Shown here one piece after another: positions 1 through 9,175 of a stretch of DNA of 14,874 nucleotides. Source of the DNA: Physocladia obscura. Its lineage: Eukaryota > Chytridiomycota > Chytridiomycetes > Chytridiales > Chytriomycetaceae. A program made the position numbers and the translations under genes. The stretch covers positions 7,885-22,758 of the forward strand of contig JADGJH010000274.1 in assembly GCA_027596945.1 (NCBI GenBank), read 5' to 3'. The notes beneath the pieces are model-generated. The model was given only the letters and a program-made list of their open reading frames with translations, was not told the origin of the DNA and ran no database searches. Position 1 is the stretch's first letter; each line of letters opens with the position of its first letter.

Positions 1-534
1 TTTTTTTTTTTTTTTTTTTTTGTGAACTTTCTCAGGTCCAGTCAAACAAATGACATCAAGTGATTCTATTATTTAAATTAACTTGAAGAGGATATAGGGT
101 GAAAAATACCAAGGAAATATTTTATAATTTTGTCAAAGATGATAATCAACAATGGACTAAGGCTTTCATTCAATTGAATACAAAATATTCCTGTCCCATC
201 AAACACATTCAGTGCATGATCTCCTGATATTAATTCATAAAACAAAACTGGTATTGAAGAAAATTAGTGACTTTGCCAGCACAACTCAATCGCTAACGAA
301 TCAAATACGAAAGAGCCAACAATCAAAACGCTTTGTTTCAGCAATTCTATTTGCTTCGGATCTAAATTATTCTGAGCTGAGGACAACCTTTCAATGTCTG
401 TTACTTTATTTCGCGGTTTTGAACTTGAGCTCGGTGGTGATTTCTGAAAAAAATTTCACGGTAAGTTTTGGTGAACAAGGTTCTTTATTGATACAATATT
501 TAATGAGGAAAAAAGAAAACAATTCAGTTAACCA
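1..534. other. Left flank: T21 tract and 3' flank of the OPT gene, no gene seen
   Basis: The window opens with 21 consecutive T. The rest is AT-rich. Just beyond the stop of the minus-strand transporter there is a minus-strand AATAAA (plus tttatt at 484-489), so at least the right part is transporter 3' UTR. A 120-codon plus-strand frame at 212-574 runs over the transporter C-terminus, has no recognisable domain and is not called. Confidence 0.6.
484..489 (-). terminator. Polyadenylation signal AATAAA of the OPT transporter
   Basis: On the minus strand AATAAA lies about 46 nt past the transporter stop codon, a usual distance for a fungal cleavage and polyadenylation signal. The motif is seen; its function is inferred. 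Confidence 0.45.
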
Positions 535-3052
535 TCAGCATTTCTGGCCTGACGCAGTTACATTCTTACCCTGAGAAAGGTAGTACTCACACCCCCAATC
601 TTTGTAGCCGGCAGATGGATAACAGTAGTAATCGAGTGTCACGATGCTAGTTTGCGGATTAAATACGTTGTACTGAGTAAACGCGGCTCCAGCAACAACT
701 AGGATTGCAATAATGGTAACAGTTGACGCAGCTCCACTCTGAAAGGCTGAGCCAATTACGTAAATGTACTTTTCAAAAAACTCTCGATCCTTGCGAAAAA
801 CATGGATTTGGCAGTACCACGATACAACGAGGCCCATCAAATAATGGCTTTGCAAACCGCCAGGTTGTGTCATATTTGTGAGAAGTGGGATGTTGATGTA
901 GTGCCAGTACTTTGACTTTACTAGATAACGGTTGCCAAGCCAAGGAAGGATAGGTAAAATCGCACCCGCAAGAAAACACCACATCAAATTCTGATACAGT
1001 GATCTGACACCAAAAAAGCGCGCTGGGCCAATAGCACCCCAAATGGCACCCGCGTTGTAAGCTGTAACATAAACGGTGTACTGCCACTGAGTTTGTGTCA
1101 ACAAACTACCGCTATCAAACATCACCCAATAGGCCGTGGCAACAGCAATAATTGAATTCAAGAGTGTTGACCAAATCTGTGCTGACACTACTGCGTAAGG
1201 GTGGATGTGGAGGTATTGACCCAGTTTCAAGTCTCCAGAGAATGCGACGGCTTGCAGCAGAATATTTGTATTGAACGACTTGAATACCATCACCGGAATT
1301 GTTTGCCCTGGCAGTATCAGGCCAATGATGAATTCAGACAAGACGTTGAGGACCAACGAAAAGCCGGAAATTGCAACGATAATGCCAAACGGAAGAATAA
1401 AGATGGCATTCACAGCAAGGCATAAAAATATCCCCCACCATGGCATTGAATACTGGCTAAACAGAGAGAGGAAGAGAGCTGCAATAATGAAAGCAATAAG
1501 CCAAACAATGTATGCCCAGTCTGGAATGTCAGAATACGCCTCCATTATTTGAACATGCTTATCCAATGAGTCTACCTCATCACGAGCTTGCTTAATCGCA
1601 TTTTTTGCTTGGCGAAGAATGTCTGGACCGTACCACAGAATAACATGTGAAATTGAAGCTGTGAGCAACATAAAAGCTGTCGCGTATGTTACCACAAAAA
1701 ATGCAGTGATATGGACTGGAGCAACTTCGTTATAAGCAGTTACGTTTAAATTAAAATTATCCGTAGGATTGTAGAAAAAGCTTGCTTTAATTTGACGGCC
1801 AGCGGCAAGACTACCTTTTGCACTGATATTTCCGGAGTACAGACCAATTGAGTTGAGATACGGATTCAACTGATCTTTGCTGATCAAGTCGCTGATTCCC
1901 CACACTGTTGTTTAATTTTTAGATTAGACTGTGAACAAAATTAACAAACCATTTGTAGCAAACAAAATTGGTGTGACAATCCAGCTAAACAAAATATTTC
2001 CGCCTGCAAAGCAAACTGATGCCCAGAAAGGAGACGTGACGTAATTGGCGTCGATGAAAGCCCAATCAAAAGTTAACCCCAGAACTCCAACTCCATTAGT
2101 CACGGAACCTGCAACTGCGTTTGTGATTGACATTTGGCCGGGTGTTGGCAATCCAGTTCCTTCGGCACCAGAAAAGAGACAAATGGTTGAAATCGCCTGT
2201 AGTACTGGCATAAAGTATTCGGGCAACCAAGTATAAACAAACATTCCAGCAAAAGCAATCCAAAAGACAACAAAACGAGACCTCTTGTATCGTGTACCGC
2301 CAGTGTTGGTGTCGGTGGTTGGAACATTGTGAAATGATGTGAGCAGCGCAATAATGTTCATGGTTGCGGGCCACCACATGGCCGTGGGACGCACCAGAAA
2401 GCGGCGGACAGTGCCAGCTAGACCAAATCCGAGAAACTGCGTAATCAAAATGAAGAAAAGCGATTGCACAAAAGTAACTTTTGTGTTGTTCATGAGCTTC
2501 GGCGACACAATTGCCACAACGTTGTCCATGCCGAATGGCTTTACCGCGTTGGACGCCATCAGGAAAACAAGCACGTGCTCTTTGAGAGTGAAAGGTCCGG
2601 GGTTGAGAATACCACGTGGCAACGCCGCTGCCATACCAAGTCCCATTGGGTACGATAATATACACGCAATGAACGCGCTCACTGCAAAATTGTTTGTGCG
2701 AAATGTAAAAAGCGTGTTCACGATTGAAAGAATCACGGTCCAGAACGTGCCCAGCAGTACAGATCGACATGTTACCGTCAAAGTATTTGGATCATCCGTT
2801 TGGGGAACGATGAAGTCACTGCAATTTATGTTTCAATCTGGATGTGGAAAATATAAAGTATTATATAAGTATTTACATTCGCTCCTGCACATCACTGATG
2901 TCAGCAATTTCAATATCATCATCTTCCAGTCCTGTACGGCTCAGACTAGCTTCTACTTGCTGCGCTTTCTTCAGAGAAACGGGGATCTCAGTGGCGCTCA
3001 TCTCTTTACGAAACTTTTTTTTATGAAATTTTCTGTCTTTGCCCATGACCAT
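535..3052 (-). CDS. OPT-family oligopeptide transporter (three exons)
   Basis: Proton-coupled oligopeptide transporter of the OPT family (peptide-transporter clade), a polytopic plasma-membrane or vacuolar protein that imports small peptides. Exons are 3052-2877, 2818-1950 and 1904-535. The introns are 58 nt (donor GTAAAT) and 45 nt (donor GTTTGT), and both joins keep frame. Together they give about 804 residues, usual for the family. Visible family signatures are VPQTDDPN before the first helix, GPFTLKEHVL, RRFLVRPTAMWWP, LTFDWA, WIVTPILFATN joined to VWG across intron 2, the acidic/basic loop after HVILWYGPDI, PWWG, IIGLILPGQTIP, FKSFNTN, SDLKLGQYLHIHP, and IGPARFF with LYQNLMW. The second splice is supported because it restores the conserved TPxLxxTNxW stretch. 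The start is uncertain: in-frame ATGs lie at 3052, 3046 and 3001, and the last gives a 787-residue protein with an ordinary acidic N-terminus. Substrate cannot be told from sequence. Confidence 0.92.
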
Positions 3053-3492
3053 CACCTGACCAGTTGAAAGGTTAGAAACTAAATAAAAAATAAGGAAAAA
3101 GACGTTCCTGTCAAAACAAAACAAAACATTTTGGTTGAGATCGTCGAAAAAACTTTATAATGTTTTTTTAATTTTAATTTTTTTCTTTGAAAATCTTGAA
3201 TTTGCTTCGCCACCATTCATTGATCCCCCACATCCCACCCATATCACACTATGTTATTTGCACTCTATTAGAAAATATATGTTGACATATATCGGCTACC
3301 CTTTTTTTTCCCCTTGAAATATTACGAAACGACGTCAGGTAAATAAGCCCCGCATTAGGGTCTGTCCAATGTTTAGTAATTTTTTCAAGCTCACGAAACA
3401 GATTTATAATCAGCAGAACACTTTAAGAAGATCATTTATCCGTTGTGGAATAATTTATCTTTATTATTTAACTCTTTTTTTATTTTATTATT
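3053..3492. other. Intergenic stretch 5' of the OPT gene
   Basis: AT-rich, with several homopolymer runs. It should hold the transporter promoter and 5' UTR. On the minus strand a short upstream frame (ATG at 3129) and an acceptor-like CTAAC...CAG ending near 3057 suggest a possible 5' UTR intron, but no upstream coding exon can be supported. A 60-codon plus-strand frame at 3135-3317 has no family features. Confidence 0.5.
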
Positions 3493-3654
3493 TTATTTTG
3501 AACGTTCGTACTGAATAAACCTTCGAATACAGTCCTGAAATGCGCGGCCAATCACAATACCGAAGCCAAACCCGAGAATCTTGGTCTTCAATACAAAAAT
3601 ATTAAATTTATACCATTGATCTTGCAGGATATTGACTTTACTGCTGACAGGAGT
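3493..3654 (-). CDS. Possible terminal exon of a small membrane protein with an MscL-like first helix
   Basis: Unrecognised as a gene; reported as a candidate. On the minus strand a frame follows a TTTCAG acceptor (3660-3655), reads 53 codons without interruption and stops at 3493. Its protein has polar residues, then DQWYKFNIF, then a glycine-rich hydrophobic helix ILGFGFGIVIGRAF, then a basic tail ending in ERSK. The order F..F, a basic residue, a hydrophobic helix with G(I/V)(I/V)IGxAF and then a hydrophobic/basic helix resembles the N-terminus and pore helix TM1 of large-conductance mechanosensitive channels (MscL), but the second helix is absent. Several AATAAA motifs directly follow the stop. 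A short upstream piece at 3814-3776 (ending LIGE, then GTAGTT) would join in phase through a 121-nt intron. No convincing start is visible. It could be a gene end, a decayed fragment or chance. Confidence 0.3.
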   Translation of the reverse strand, partial: TPVSSKVNILQDQWYKFNIFVLKTKILGFGFGIVIGRAFQDCIRRFIQYERSK

Positions 3655-3660
3655 CTGAAA

Positions 3661-4572
3661 TTTTTTTTTCGTTGGACAAAGTCATAAAAATCAAGAAAAG
3701 CATGCATTTTAAGCACCATTTTTTTGCTTTTCATCAATAAAAAGTTATGATGTCCATAATTTAACAAAAAACTACTTCACCAATTAGAAAGCCTGATTCG
3801 ACGTCAAAGATGAACTGTTTTTTTTAACTTAATGACAAATTAAGTAACAGTAACAGTAGCAAATTCATTTTTGGAAGTCTTTTAGTCGATGTTCTCATTG
3901 GCCAAACTCCAATACACCAGGAATCTGGTTCATGGATAAATTATTTGTGGAGATATAATTTTTGGTGGAAAAACTTGTATGAGATATGCTCCCTTGAATT
4001 CAACTAGAGCCGCTGGGGTAATTATTAGATAAATATTGTGTCTTCGGAGTGTATTTTCAATGGTGTGTTGTTAAATACTTGAATGAGTATAATTGCTGTT
4101 TGGATAATACTCATGGTCACTGTCTACTTACCAATCTAAAAAAAAGCTCCATACGATAGCGAAAGAAAGATGCTCTGTAATGATGCTGAGATGCAAAGCT
4201 GATTGTGCAACAGAAAGATGCCAAGCGAGTTATGAAAATATAAAATTATAATTTTTTTTTTCCAAATTTAGATCTAAGACACCCATTTGTACAAACCCTT
4301 AAAAGATACTTTGAAGTTGCTATCTAACGAATGAATGTTTGAAAATTTTCTGGTGGGATATTTAAGGCAGTTGACAAACACAACAGAGCTGAAAAAAGTG
4401 GACAAATTATTGAAAATCTGTATTCTAAAACACATGATATTAGTGTGAACTGAGTTTGCTTGGAGAAGAATGGAATAATAGACTAAACGTAAAGTAAAAT
4501 TCAAAGTTTATTCATATTTTTTGCACTGCCGCAGAAATAAAACAAAAAACAAAGTAAACACTCAAATAAATC
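3661..4572. other. Intergenic stretch between the mini-exon and STE24
   Basis: About 0.9 kb, AT-rich. The right part is the 3' flank of STE24, with a minus-strand AATAAA at 4512-4507. A 76-codon minus-strand frame at 4274-4504 begins at TTG, lies in that 3' flank and has no domain. No tRNA arms or mobile-element ends were seen. Confidence 0.5.
4507..4512 (-). terminator. Polyadenylation signal AATAAA of STE24
   Basis: Minus-strand AATAAA about 61 nt downstream of the STE24 stop codon. The motif is seen; its use as a polyadenylation signal is inferred from position. Confidence 0.45.
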
Positions 4573-6053
4573 TCATTCAGTTTTTCCAATTGCAGCCAAC
4601 CTCTCAACCAACGGCGGATGCGAATAATGCCACGCTGAATACCACGGATCCGGAACCAAATTGCCCAAATTCTTTTTATGCAATTTAATTAGCCCGCTCT
4701 TCAAATCCTCCGCATACCCCAACTTCTTTGCATACCCATCCGCCTCAAATTCATGCAGGCGTGAGACATAATTCGTCGCGAACGACGTCAAACTGTCAAT
4801 CGGCTGATAAATATACGAAAACAAGACAAGTCCAATCAGTACAGGCTGCTCCTCAGTAAACCCAAACGCGCGGTACATGTCTGCACTTTCAACAAAATGG
4901 CTGAATGTGTAAAAAAGCGCGAAGAGTTGGAGTTGCGTGATGGCGAGTTTGCTGAGGATGTGTGACTTCTGCCAGTGGCCAAGTTCGTGGGCGAGAACTG
5001 CAAGGATTTCTTGGTTTGTTTGTTGGTTGAGGAGCGTGTCATATAGGACTATACGTTTGTCCTATTTATTTATTATTTGGAGGTAGTCGATGGGTGAGTT
5101 TTTGACATTTGTCGATTTTTTGTTCTCTAAAGTTCGGATATATATATTTTTTCTAGTTTCGCTTCACTCGAAATGTTTGCTTCGCTTGAGTGAAACCTTA
5201 TAAAGACCGGTAAAATAAGCATTTGAATGAGAAGAACGCCTTGAACCGTCAATAACAAAGACTTTGGTGAGTGGAAAGTCAACTTTTGCAGCAAGGAGGG
5301 AAATAAGCGACTTGAGATCACCGTCTTCCAGGGGAGTAAATTTGTTAAAGAGCGGGGCAATAAACGTCGGAAAAATGAGAATCATGATGATTTGAAAGAC
5401 GAGGACGAATGCACCGACGTAAAAGAAAAATGAATTTGCTCCAGCCCATTTAATGACAAAGAGAATTCCCGCGACGAAGGGAGCGGAAATTACGCAGGTC
5501 AGAAGGAGAGTTTTGAATTGGTCCGAGATAAAAAGGGGGAGAGTTGATTTGTTGAAACCAAACTTTTCTTCAATAACAAAGTTTTTATATAGTTCAAAAG
5601 GCCAGGAGATTACGGTTGACGCGACGGTGGCAAGCACAGTGAAGACGACGGAGAGAAGAATCTGTAGCCGGAATCAAAGAGATTCCAGTAGAATAATTGA
5701 ACTGATTATTAAGTATTCAATCAAATAAATACCTCGTTGTTGTTTTTTATTCCGAGAGACACTAGGAGTTGACGTGCCAGAGACCATAAGGCGGGCAAAA
5801 GATCGCACACGATGGTAATTGTGGCGACGGACTGGTTGAACAGGCCCAGCACAAACTCAAACTCGGACTTCGCGCGGCCATATTTTTTTGCTTGTTCGTG
5901 TTCTTGCTGTGAAACGTGGGTTTGCAGCTCCGCCGGAACGCCGAGCTTTTCGTCAGCCAAACGCATGTGTTGGCGTAGCAAGAGATACTGCTCGACAAAA
6001 TACATGGCCCACATGATTGCAAGCACGGCGACACGGTACCCAACGTATTCCAT
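4573..6053 (-). CDS. STE24: CAAX prenyl protease 1 / Ste24 zinc metalloprotease
   Basis: Integral membrane zinc endopeptidase of the ER and inner nuclear membrane (peptidase family M48A). It removes the aaX tripeptide from prenylated proteins such as a-factor-type pheromones and lamin precursors, and in yeast it also clears clogged translocons. Exons are 6053-5733, 5661-5197 and 5061-4573, with introns of 71 and 135 nt that join in phase to give 424 residues, normal for the family. Evidence includes the N-terminal EQYLLLRQ with EQAKKYGRAKSEFEF, then FVIEEKFGFNKSTL, YPT-like FPTFIAPLFNKFTPL, and VIDGSRRSSHSNAYFTG. Across intron 2 follow KDKRIVLYDTLL and LAVLAHELGHW (zinc site HELGH, residues 287-291), then the third ligand Glu366 in EFEAD and a C-terminal WHYSHPPLVERLAAI. 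All catalytic residues are present. The ATG at 6053 is the only upstream ATG in frame. The gene is head-to-head with the next one across 31 bp. Confidence 0.97.
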
Positions 6054-6084
6054 TATTGTTGTTTTTTTATTCAACACAAAAGAA
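6054..6084. promoter_or_regulatory. 31-bp divergent interval between STE24 and an orphan gene
   Basis: Only 31 bp, mostly T on one side and A on the other, lie between the two start codons. Any shared promoter must extend into one or both coding regions, or the 5' ends overlap. No TATA box can be placed with confidence. Confidence 0.45.
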
Positions 6085-6633
6085 ATGCCAAGCTTCTTTC
6101 TGCCGCGGTTGGCGACGTGTATTGGTCTGACGATCCACGACTACACGCGCCACACAGACAAAGACAGCGCTGTGATTGCGAGTGCCGATGAATTTGACGA
6201 CGCTGGCATTCTCGAGGACTTTACCCTCCCCTCAGCATCCTACCAAACGAATCCACCAGCAACCACCACTGCTACCACTGATACTGCTGCCAATACTATT
6301 GTTAATACTTCTAATACATCGACAACTACTTCTACAGCCGCTAAGCGCATTCTAATCTCCACTTCCCCGGAAAGCCGCAAACGCTTAAACAACTCAAACA
6401 AATCAAACGACGCGAATCAGCCTGTTCGCGGAATGCAGGTCATCGACCAGGCAAATGCTGCCCGTGATCTACTTTCACGGCGCGAGCGTATTGGCCTCGA
6501 CCAACAGCAGCCAACTCAAGCAACGCAGGCTCAACAATCCAGTCTGAGAAGATCAACGCGTCTAAACAATAACACTAATAATAATAATAATGCCGCCGCG
6601 TCCTTCCAGAACTTAAACCAGTGGCGTGAATGA
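6085..6633 (+). CDS. Low-complexity orphan protein, divergent from STE24
   Basis: I do not recognise this 182-residue single-exon product. Residues 1-50 are ordinary in composition, with a short hydrophobic start and an acidic patch (DEFDDAGILEDF). Residues 51-86 are a Thr/Ala/Asn-rich linker. Residues 87-160 are basic and polar, with SPESRKR, a helical stretch around residues 115-140 (MQVIDQANAARDLLSRRER) and SLRRSTRL. The tail is Gln- and Asn-rich, with an AAT repeat near 6575-6590. SPxxRKR and RRSTR-like patches could be phosphorylation or nuclear-targeting sites, which is speculation. The ATG at 6085 has a purine at -3 and is the first in frame after the STE24 start region. AATAAA follows the stop by about 20 nt, supporting a real transcript end. 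The upstream in-frame extension overlaps STE24 antisense and is not used. Confidence 0.6.
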   Translation: MPSFFLPRLATCIGLTIHDYTRHTDKDSAVIASADEFDDAGILEDFTLPSASYQTNPPATTTATTDTAANTIVNTSNTSTTTSTAAKRILISTSPESRKRLNNSNKSNDANQPVRGMQVIDQANAARDLLSRRERIGLDQQQPTQATQAQQSSLRRSTRLNNNTNNNNNAAASFQNLNQWRE

Positions 6634-6653
6634 TTAAGATACGTCGACTAACC

Positions 6654-6659
6654 AATAAA
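6654..6659 (+). terminator. Polyadenylation signal AATAAA of the orphan gene at 6085
   Basis: AATAAA 20 nt past the TGA stop; two further overlapping copies follow about 20-40 nt later. Position supports a 3' end here. Confidence 0.45.
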
Positions 6660-7042
6660 CCTCGTCCCCGTTTTCAATAAATAAATTCAATAAATATATG
6701 CATGAAAAGAATCTAAAAACAAACTGAATTTCCTTTTTTTCTACACTTAAGATGATCTAAGGTTTAACCTCTATCGGCTGCCTTCCATTTTTATTGTAAT
6801 ATCATCCAAATACTAGAAAGAAAATGAATAAGTATTGTTGTGATTACCGATCAATTTGTATGAAATACTTTCTATGTTCAACAATTTTTTGCCCTCATTT
6901 AACCCAGCCATACTGCAGGTCATTTCCGAGAAATGCTCGCTCAGACTTATGAGGCCTTTTATTTTCATCACCAAATATACATACTCAAAAGTTTCAAGAA
7001 GAGAAAAAGTGAACATAAAAACACTTCAAGTGAAAATGGCCA
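6660..7042. other. Convergent 3' flanks, no gene seen
   Basis: This stretch lies between the stops of the plus-strand orphan and the minus-strand RING-CH gene. It is AT-rich, with candidate polyadenylation signals for both strands (minus AATAAA at 6963-6958). The 67-codon minus frame at 6813-7016 and the plus frame entering from 6856 have no recognisable features. Confidence 0.5.
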
Positions 7043-8477
7043 TCACCCATTGTATTCCAGAACATCAGGTTCAAAGATTTGAAACAAAAGGCTCTTCATT
7101 TTCTCCACACCGTCAATGCCAACCTCATACATGCATGCAAAAAGCATTGAGCCATAGTACAGGCGCAAAATTCCAACCCACAAACTACACAAAAGTCTGG
7201 CCACCAACGCACATGTCCACAAAAATTCTATCCGCTGTGGCATTGCTGCAACACAGACTGGCGAATGGACTACTGAACTGCTGCCGCTTGCTGAAATCTG
7301 TTGCGAGAGCGTTATTGCAGTTGCTAAGATTGCGTCGACCCAGTTTTTCGACGTGTTTGTGGATTCGGAAAATACGCGAAGTGATGTACATGTGCTTAAG
7401 AGAATTCTGAAGACTGTCGTTTCAGTTCTGGAGTGAATTGCACTGACGAGAGACTGAAACGCGTTATCGAGAAGAATGAAAAAATTTTGTGCGAATAGTG
7501 ATCCGCTTGATAGATAAGTGGTGACGTGAATCATTTGAAATATCTGAAAATAAAACGAAATTAAAAACAATAAATAAACAACTATTGCCATACAGGCTGA
7601 AAGGCGTAGTTTGGTATCGGTTTTAGAAGTGTGGTCACGATCCATCCTTCCATTATCAAAGAAGTAGGAACCATAAGAGATGCTAAAATATTCTGAACCA
7701 TTGAAAAAAAATCATTATAAAAGATATATGGACACAATAATATGTAGTGACTGACACCGTATGAGGTCGCGAAATTGGGGAAGCAAAAGTATTTGTGTGA
7801 TTTCAACAGTTGGCAAGAGTTTCGATCGATATAACTTGAAGCGCCAGTATAGTTCAAAGCTTCCCAAGTACTTCCTCCAAACACACCAATGGGTGGAGTA
7901 TAGCTATAATTGGAAGTATTCTCCTGATCAAAATCCGGACTATAATGTTCTTCGGCGAACCAACGATGCGATGTGTCAAACATATGCCACACTGTTCCCG
8001 AAGCAAGAAACACAATGGCAAGAATGGCAATCGACACTAATATCACTGTTTCGAACACATATGTATATAAAAGGACGAAAAAGATCAGCGCATTTGCAAC
8101 AAGAAAAGGAGAAGGAATGAGAAACCGTTGTGCAGGGCATTACTGGCAATTGACGACTTACGCCACCGGTATTGAAAGCCGCAGCTGTAGCAAACGAGAC
8201 CGGCCAAATCCAGTGGAGAATCAACACTCGAAGAATGGAGAGATCGCAGCCAAGTATGCAAACAGTTGCGGTGAACGTGGAGAAGACTGCCTTTGCTGGT
8301 TGTTGTTTTTTTTAATCACAAGCGCATTCGAGTAAAATAAGTGACCAACCAGCGACACGGCGAAAACAGATCCGCTGCAGCATCGGTCCCCAAACTGAGC
8401 AAACAAGCCATAAATAAGAACAACAATCGTATGTACAAAACTCACCAGATCCGACAGAACGGCTCATGTCCAATCAT
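7043..8477 (-). CDS. RING-CH (MARCH-type) membrane E3 ubiquitin-protein ligase, five exons
   Basis: Predicted RING-CH (C4HC3) E3 ligase, which recruits an E2 enzyme and ubiquitinates membrane or ER proteins. Exons are 8477-8446, 8394-8350, 8295-8162, 8045-7594 and 7543-7043. Introns are 51, 54, 116 and 50 nt; all joins are in phase, giving 387 residues. The finger is at the N-terminus: C8, C11, C24, C26, H34, C37, C61 and C64, in the order C-x2-C-x12-C-x1-C-x7-H-x2-C-x23-C-x2-C. FCRICLG, FSPCRCKGS and HRNCLHTWLRS are typical of the family. A hydrophobic segment starts at residue 71 (LILVSIAILAIVFLASG). Further hydrophobic stretches lie near residues 170-215 and 225-258, and near 325-365 at the C-terminus. 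The second donor (GTTGGT) is weak but is required for the CRC-K-G-S motif. The third acceptor has an in-frame alternative 9 nt further on. ATG 8477 is the first after an in-frame stop and follows an A14 run. Specific subfamily and substrates are unknown. Confidence 0.82.
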
Positions 8478-9175
8478 CGAGTCCTTTTTTTTTTTTTTGA
8501 GGCACAATCAACTGAACCAAAAATTAAATTCTACTATTCTTGCAAAGACTATGCAATTGCTTTTTGCAAGTCAAATACAATCTTGAGTGAAAAATTGCAT
8601 TCCCGCAACGTGTCTGGTTGTTACAATAACTTTTTCAACGTCTCCAGAAATTTCTTTGCTAACAATCCAAGTATCCATTACAAAAGGGAGGAATTCAAAC
8701 CTAGATTTTCAAAGCTGGATTTTTTCCGTTTTCAACTTTTTTCATTCGTCTGCCTAGCCAACTTGAAATCTCCATAACACAAATTTATAGGATATGAAGT
8801 TTGCCTAAGCATTAATCACAAGTATTTTGATGTTGCATTTCGGTGAAGAGTTGTGTCCAGGAATCTAAACCACGGTTGACAGCTCTGTGTGTTGTGCTTC
8901 CAAGTCGACAGGTGAAACTGGAAGAAAAATAGACGCGTTGCATTTCGATAAGCTAGCAACAGCATTTCGAAAAGGATCCTACCATTTTACAAGCAGAAAG
9001 AATTTATTTATTTATTGCCCTTTGCTATATGACAGTATTTGAAGTAATTTCATCGAAATAATAATCTGAAGTTGGTGACTCCAGGTAAAGTCGCGTCGAA
9101 AATTACATCACGGCCTGCTTTAGCTTTTGTATTTTTTGTATTTAAAATAGTTGAAAAATAAGAATAAGAGAAAAT
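8478..9175. other. Intergenic stretch between RING-CH and F-box/LRR genes
   Basis: About 0.7 kb holding the RING-CH 5' flank (an A14 run on its sense strand at 8498-8485) and the F-box gene 3' flank, with three overlapping minus-strand AATAAA motifs at 9016-9003. The 103-codon plus frame at 8466-8777 starts inside the antisense of the RING-CH first exon and has no domain. I see no gene here. Confidence 0.5.
9003..9016 (-). terminator. Candidate polyadenylation signals of the F-box/LRR gene
   Basis: Three overlapping AATAAA motifs on the minus strand, about 160-170 nt beyond the stop codon. They may be simple AT repeat; assignment is by position only. Confidence 0.3.

Noticed and set aside
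212..574. 120-codon plus-strand frame at the left end
   Set aside because: It overlaps the C-terminus and 3' flank of the transporter on the other strand and has no domain or clear start signal.
2096..3067. Long frames on both strands overlapping OPT exons 1 and 2
   Set aside because: Shadow frames of a well-supported OPT coding sequence; their translations are low in family-like features.
3135..3317. 60-codon plus-strand frame
   Set aside because: AT-rich with F/L/I runs, no recognised features, and no supporting signals.
3781..3815. tRNA-like TTCGA element
   Set aside because: A TTCGA string is present, but there are no matching acceptor or anticodon arms, so no tRNA can be folded by eye.
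4274..4504. 76-codon minus-strand frame
   Set aside because: Starts with TTG, lies in the STE24 3' flank and has no domain.
5812..6084. In-frame N-terminal extension of the orphan at 6085
   Set aside because: It is antisense to STE24 exon 1, and its composition follows from that; the ATG at 6085 is a better start.
6856..7410. 184-codon plus-strand frame
   Set aside because: Mostly antisense to the last exon of the RING-CH gene, with no domain.
7043..8058. Second OPT transporter fragment
   Set aside because: First impression from hydrophobic minus-strand frames near an OPT gene. No OPT motifs are present, and in-phase splicing to the upstream exons gives a RING-CH E3 instead.
7976..8227. 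Cys-rich minus-strand frame resembling a zinc protein
   Set aside because: Another frame over RING-CH exon 3, its intron and exon 4; Cys spacing fits no known motif.
8466..8777. 103-codon plus-strand frame
   Set aside because: It includes a run of Phe made by a T14 tract, begins antisense to RING-CH exon 1 and has no features.
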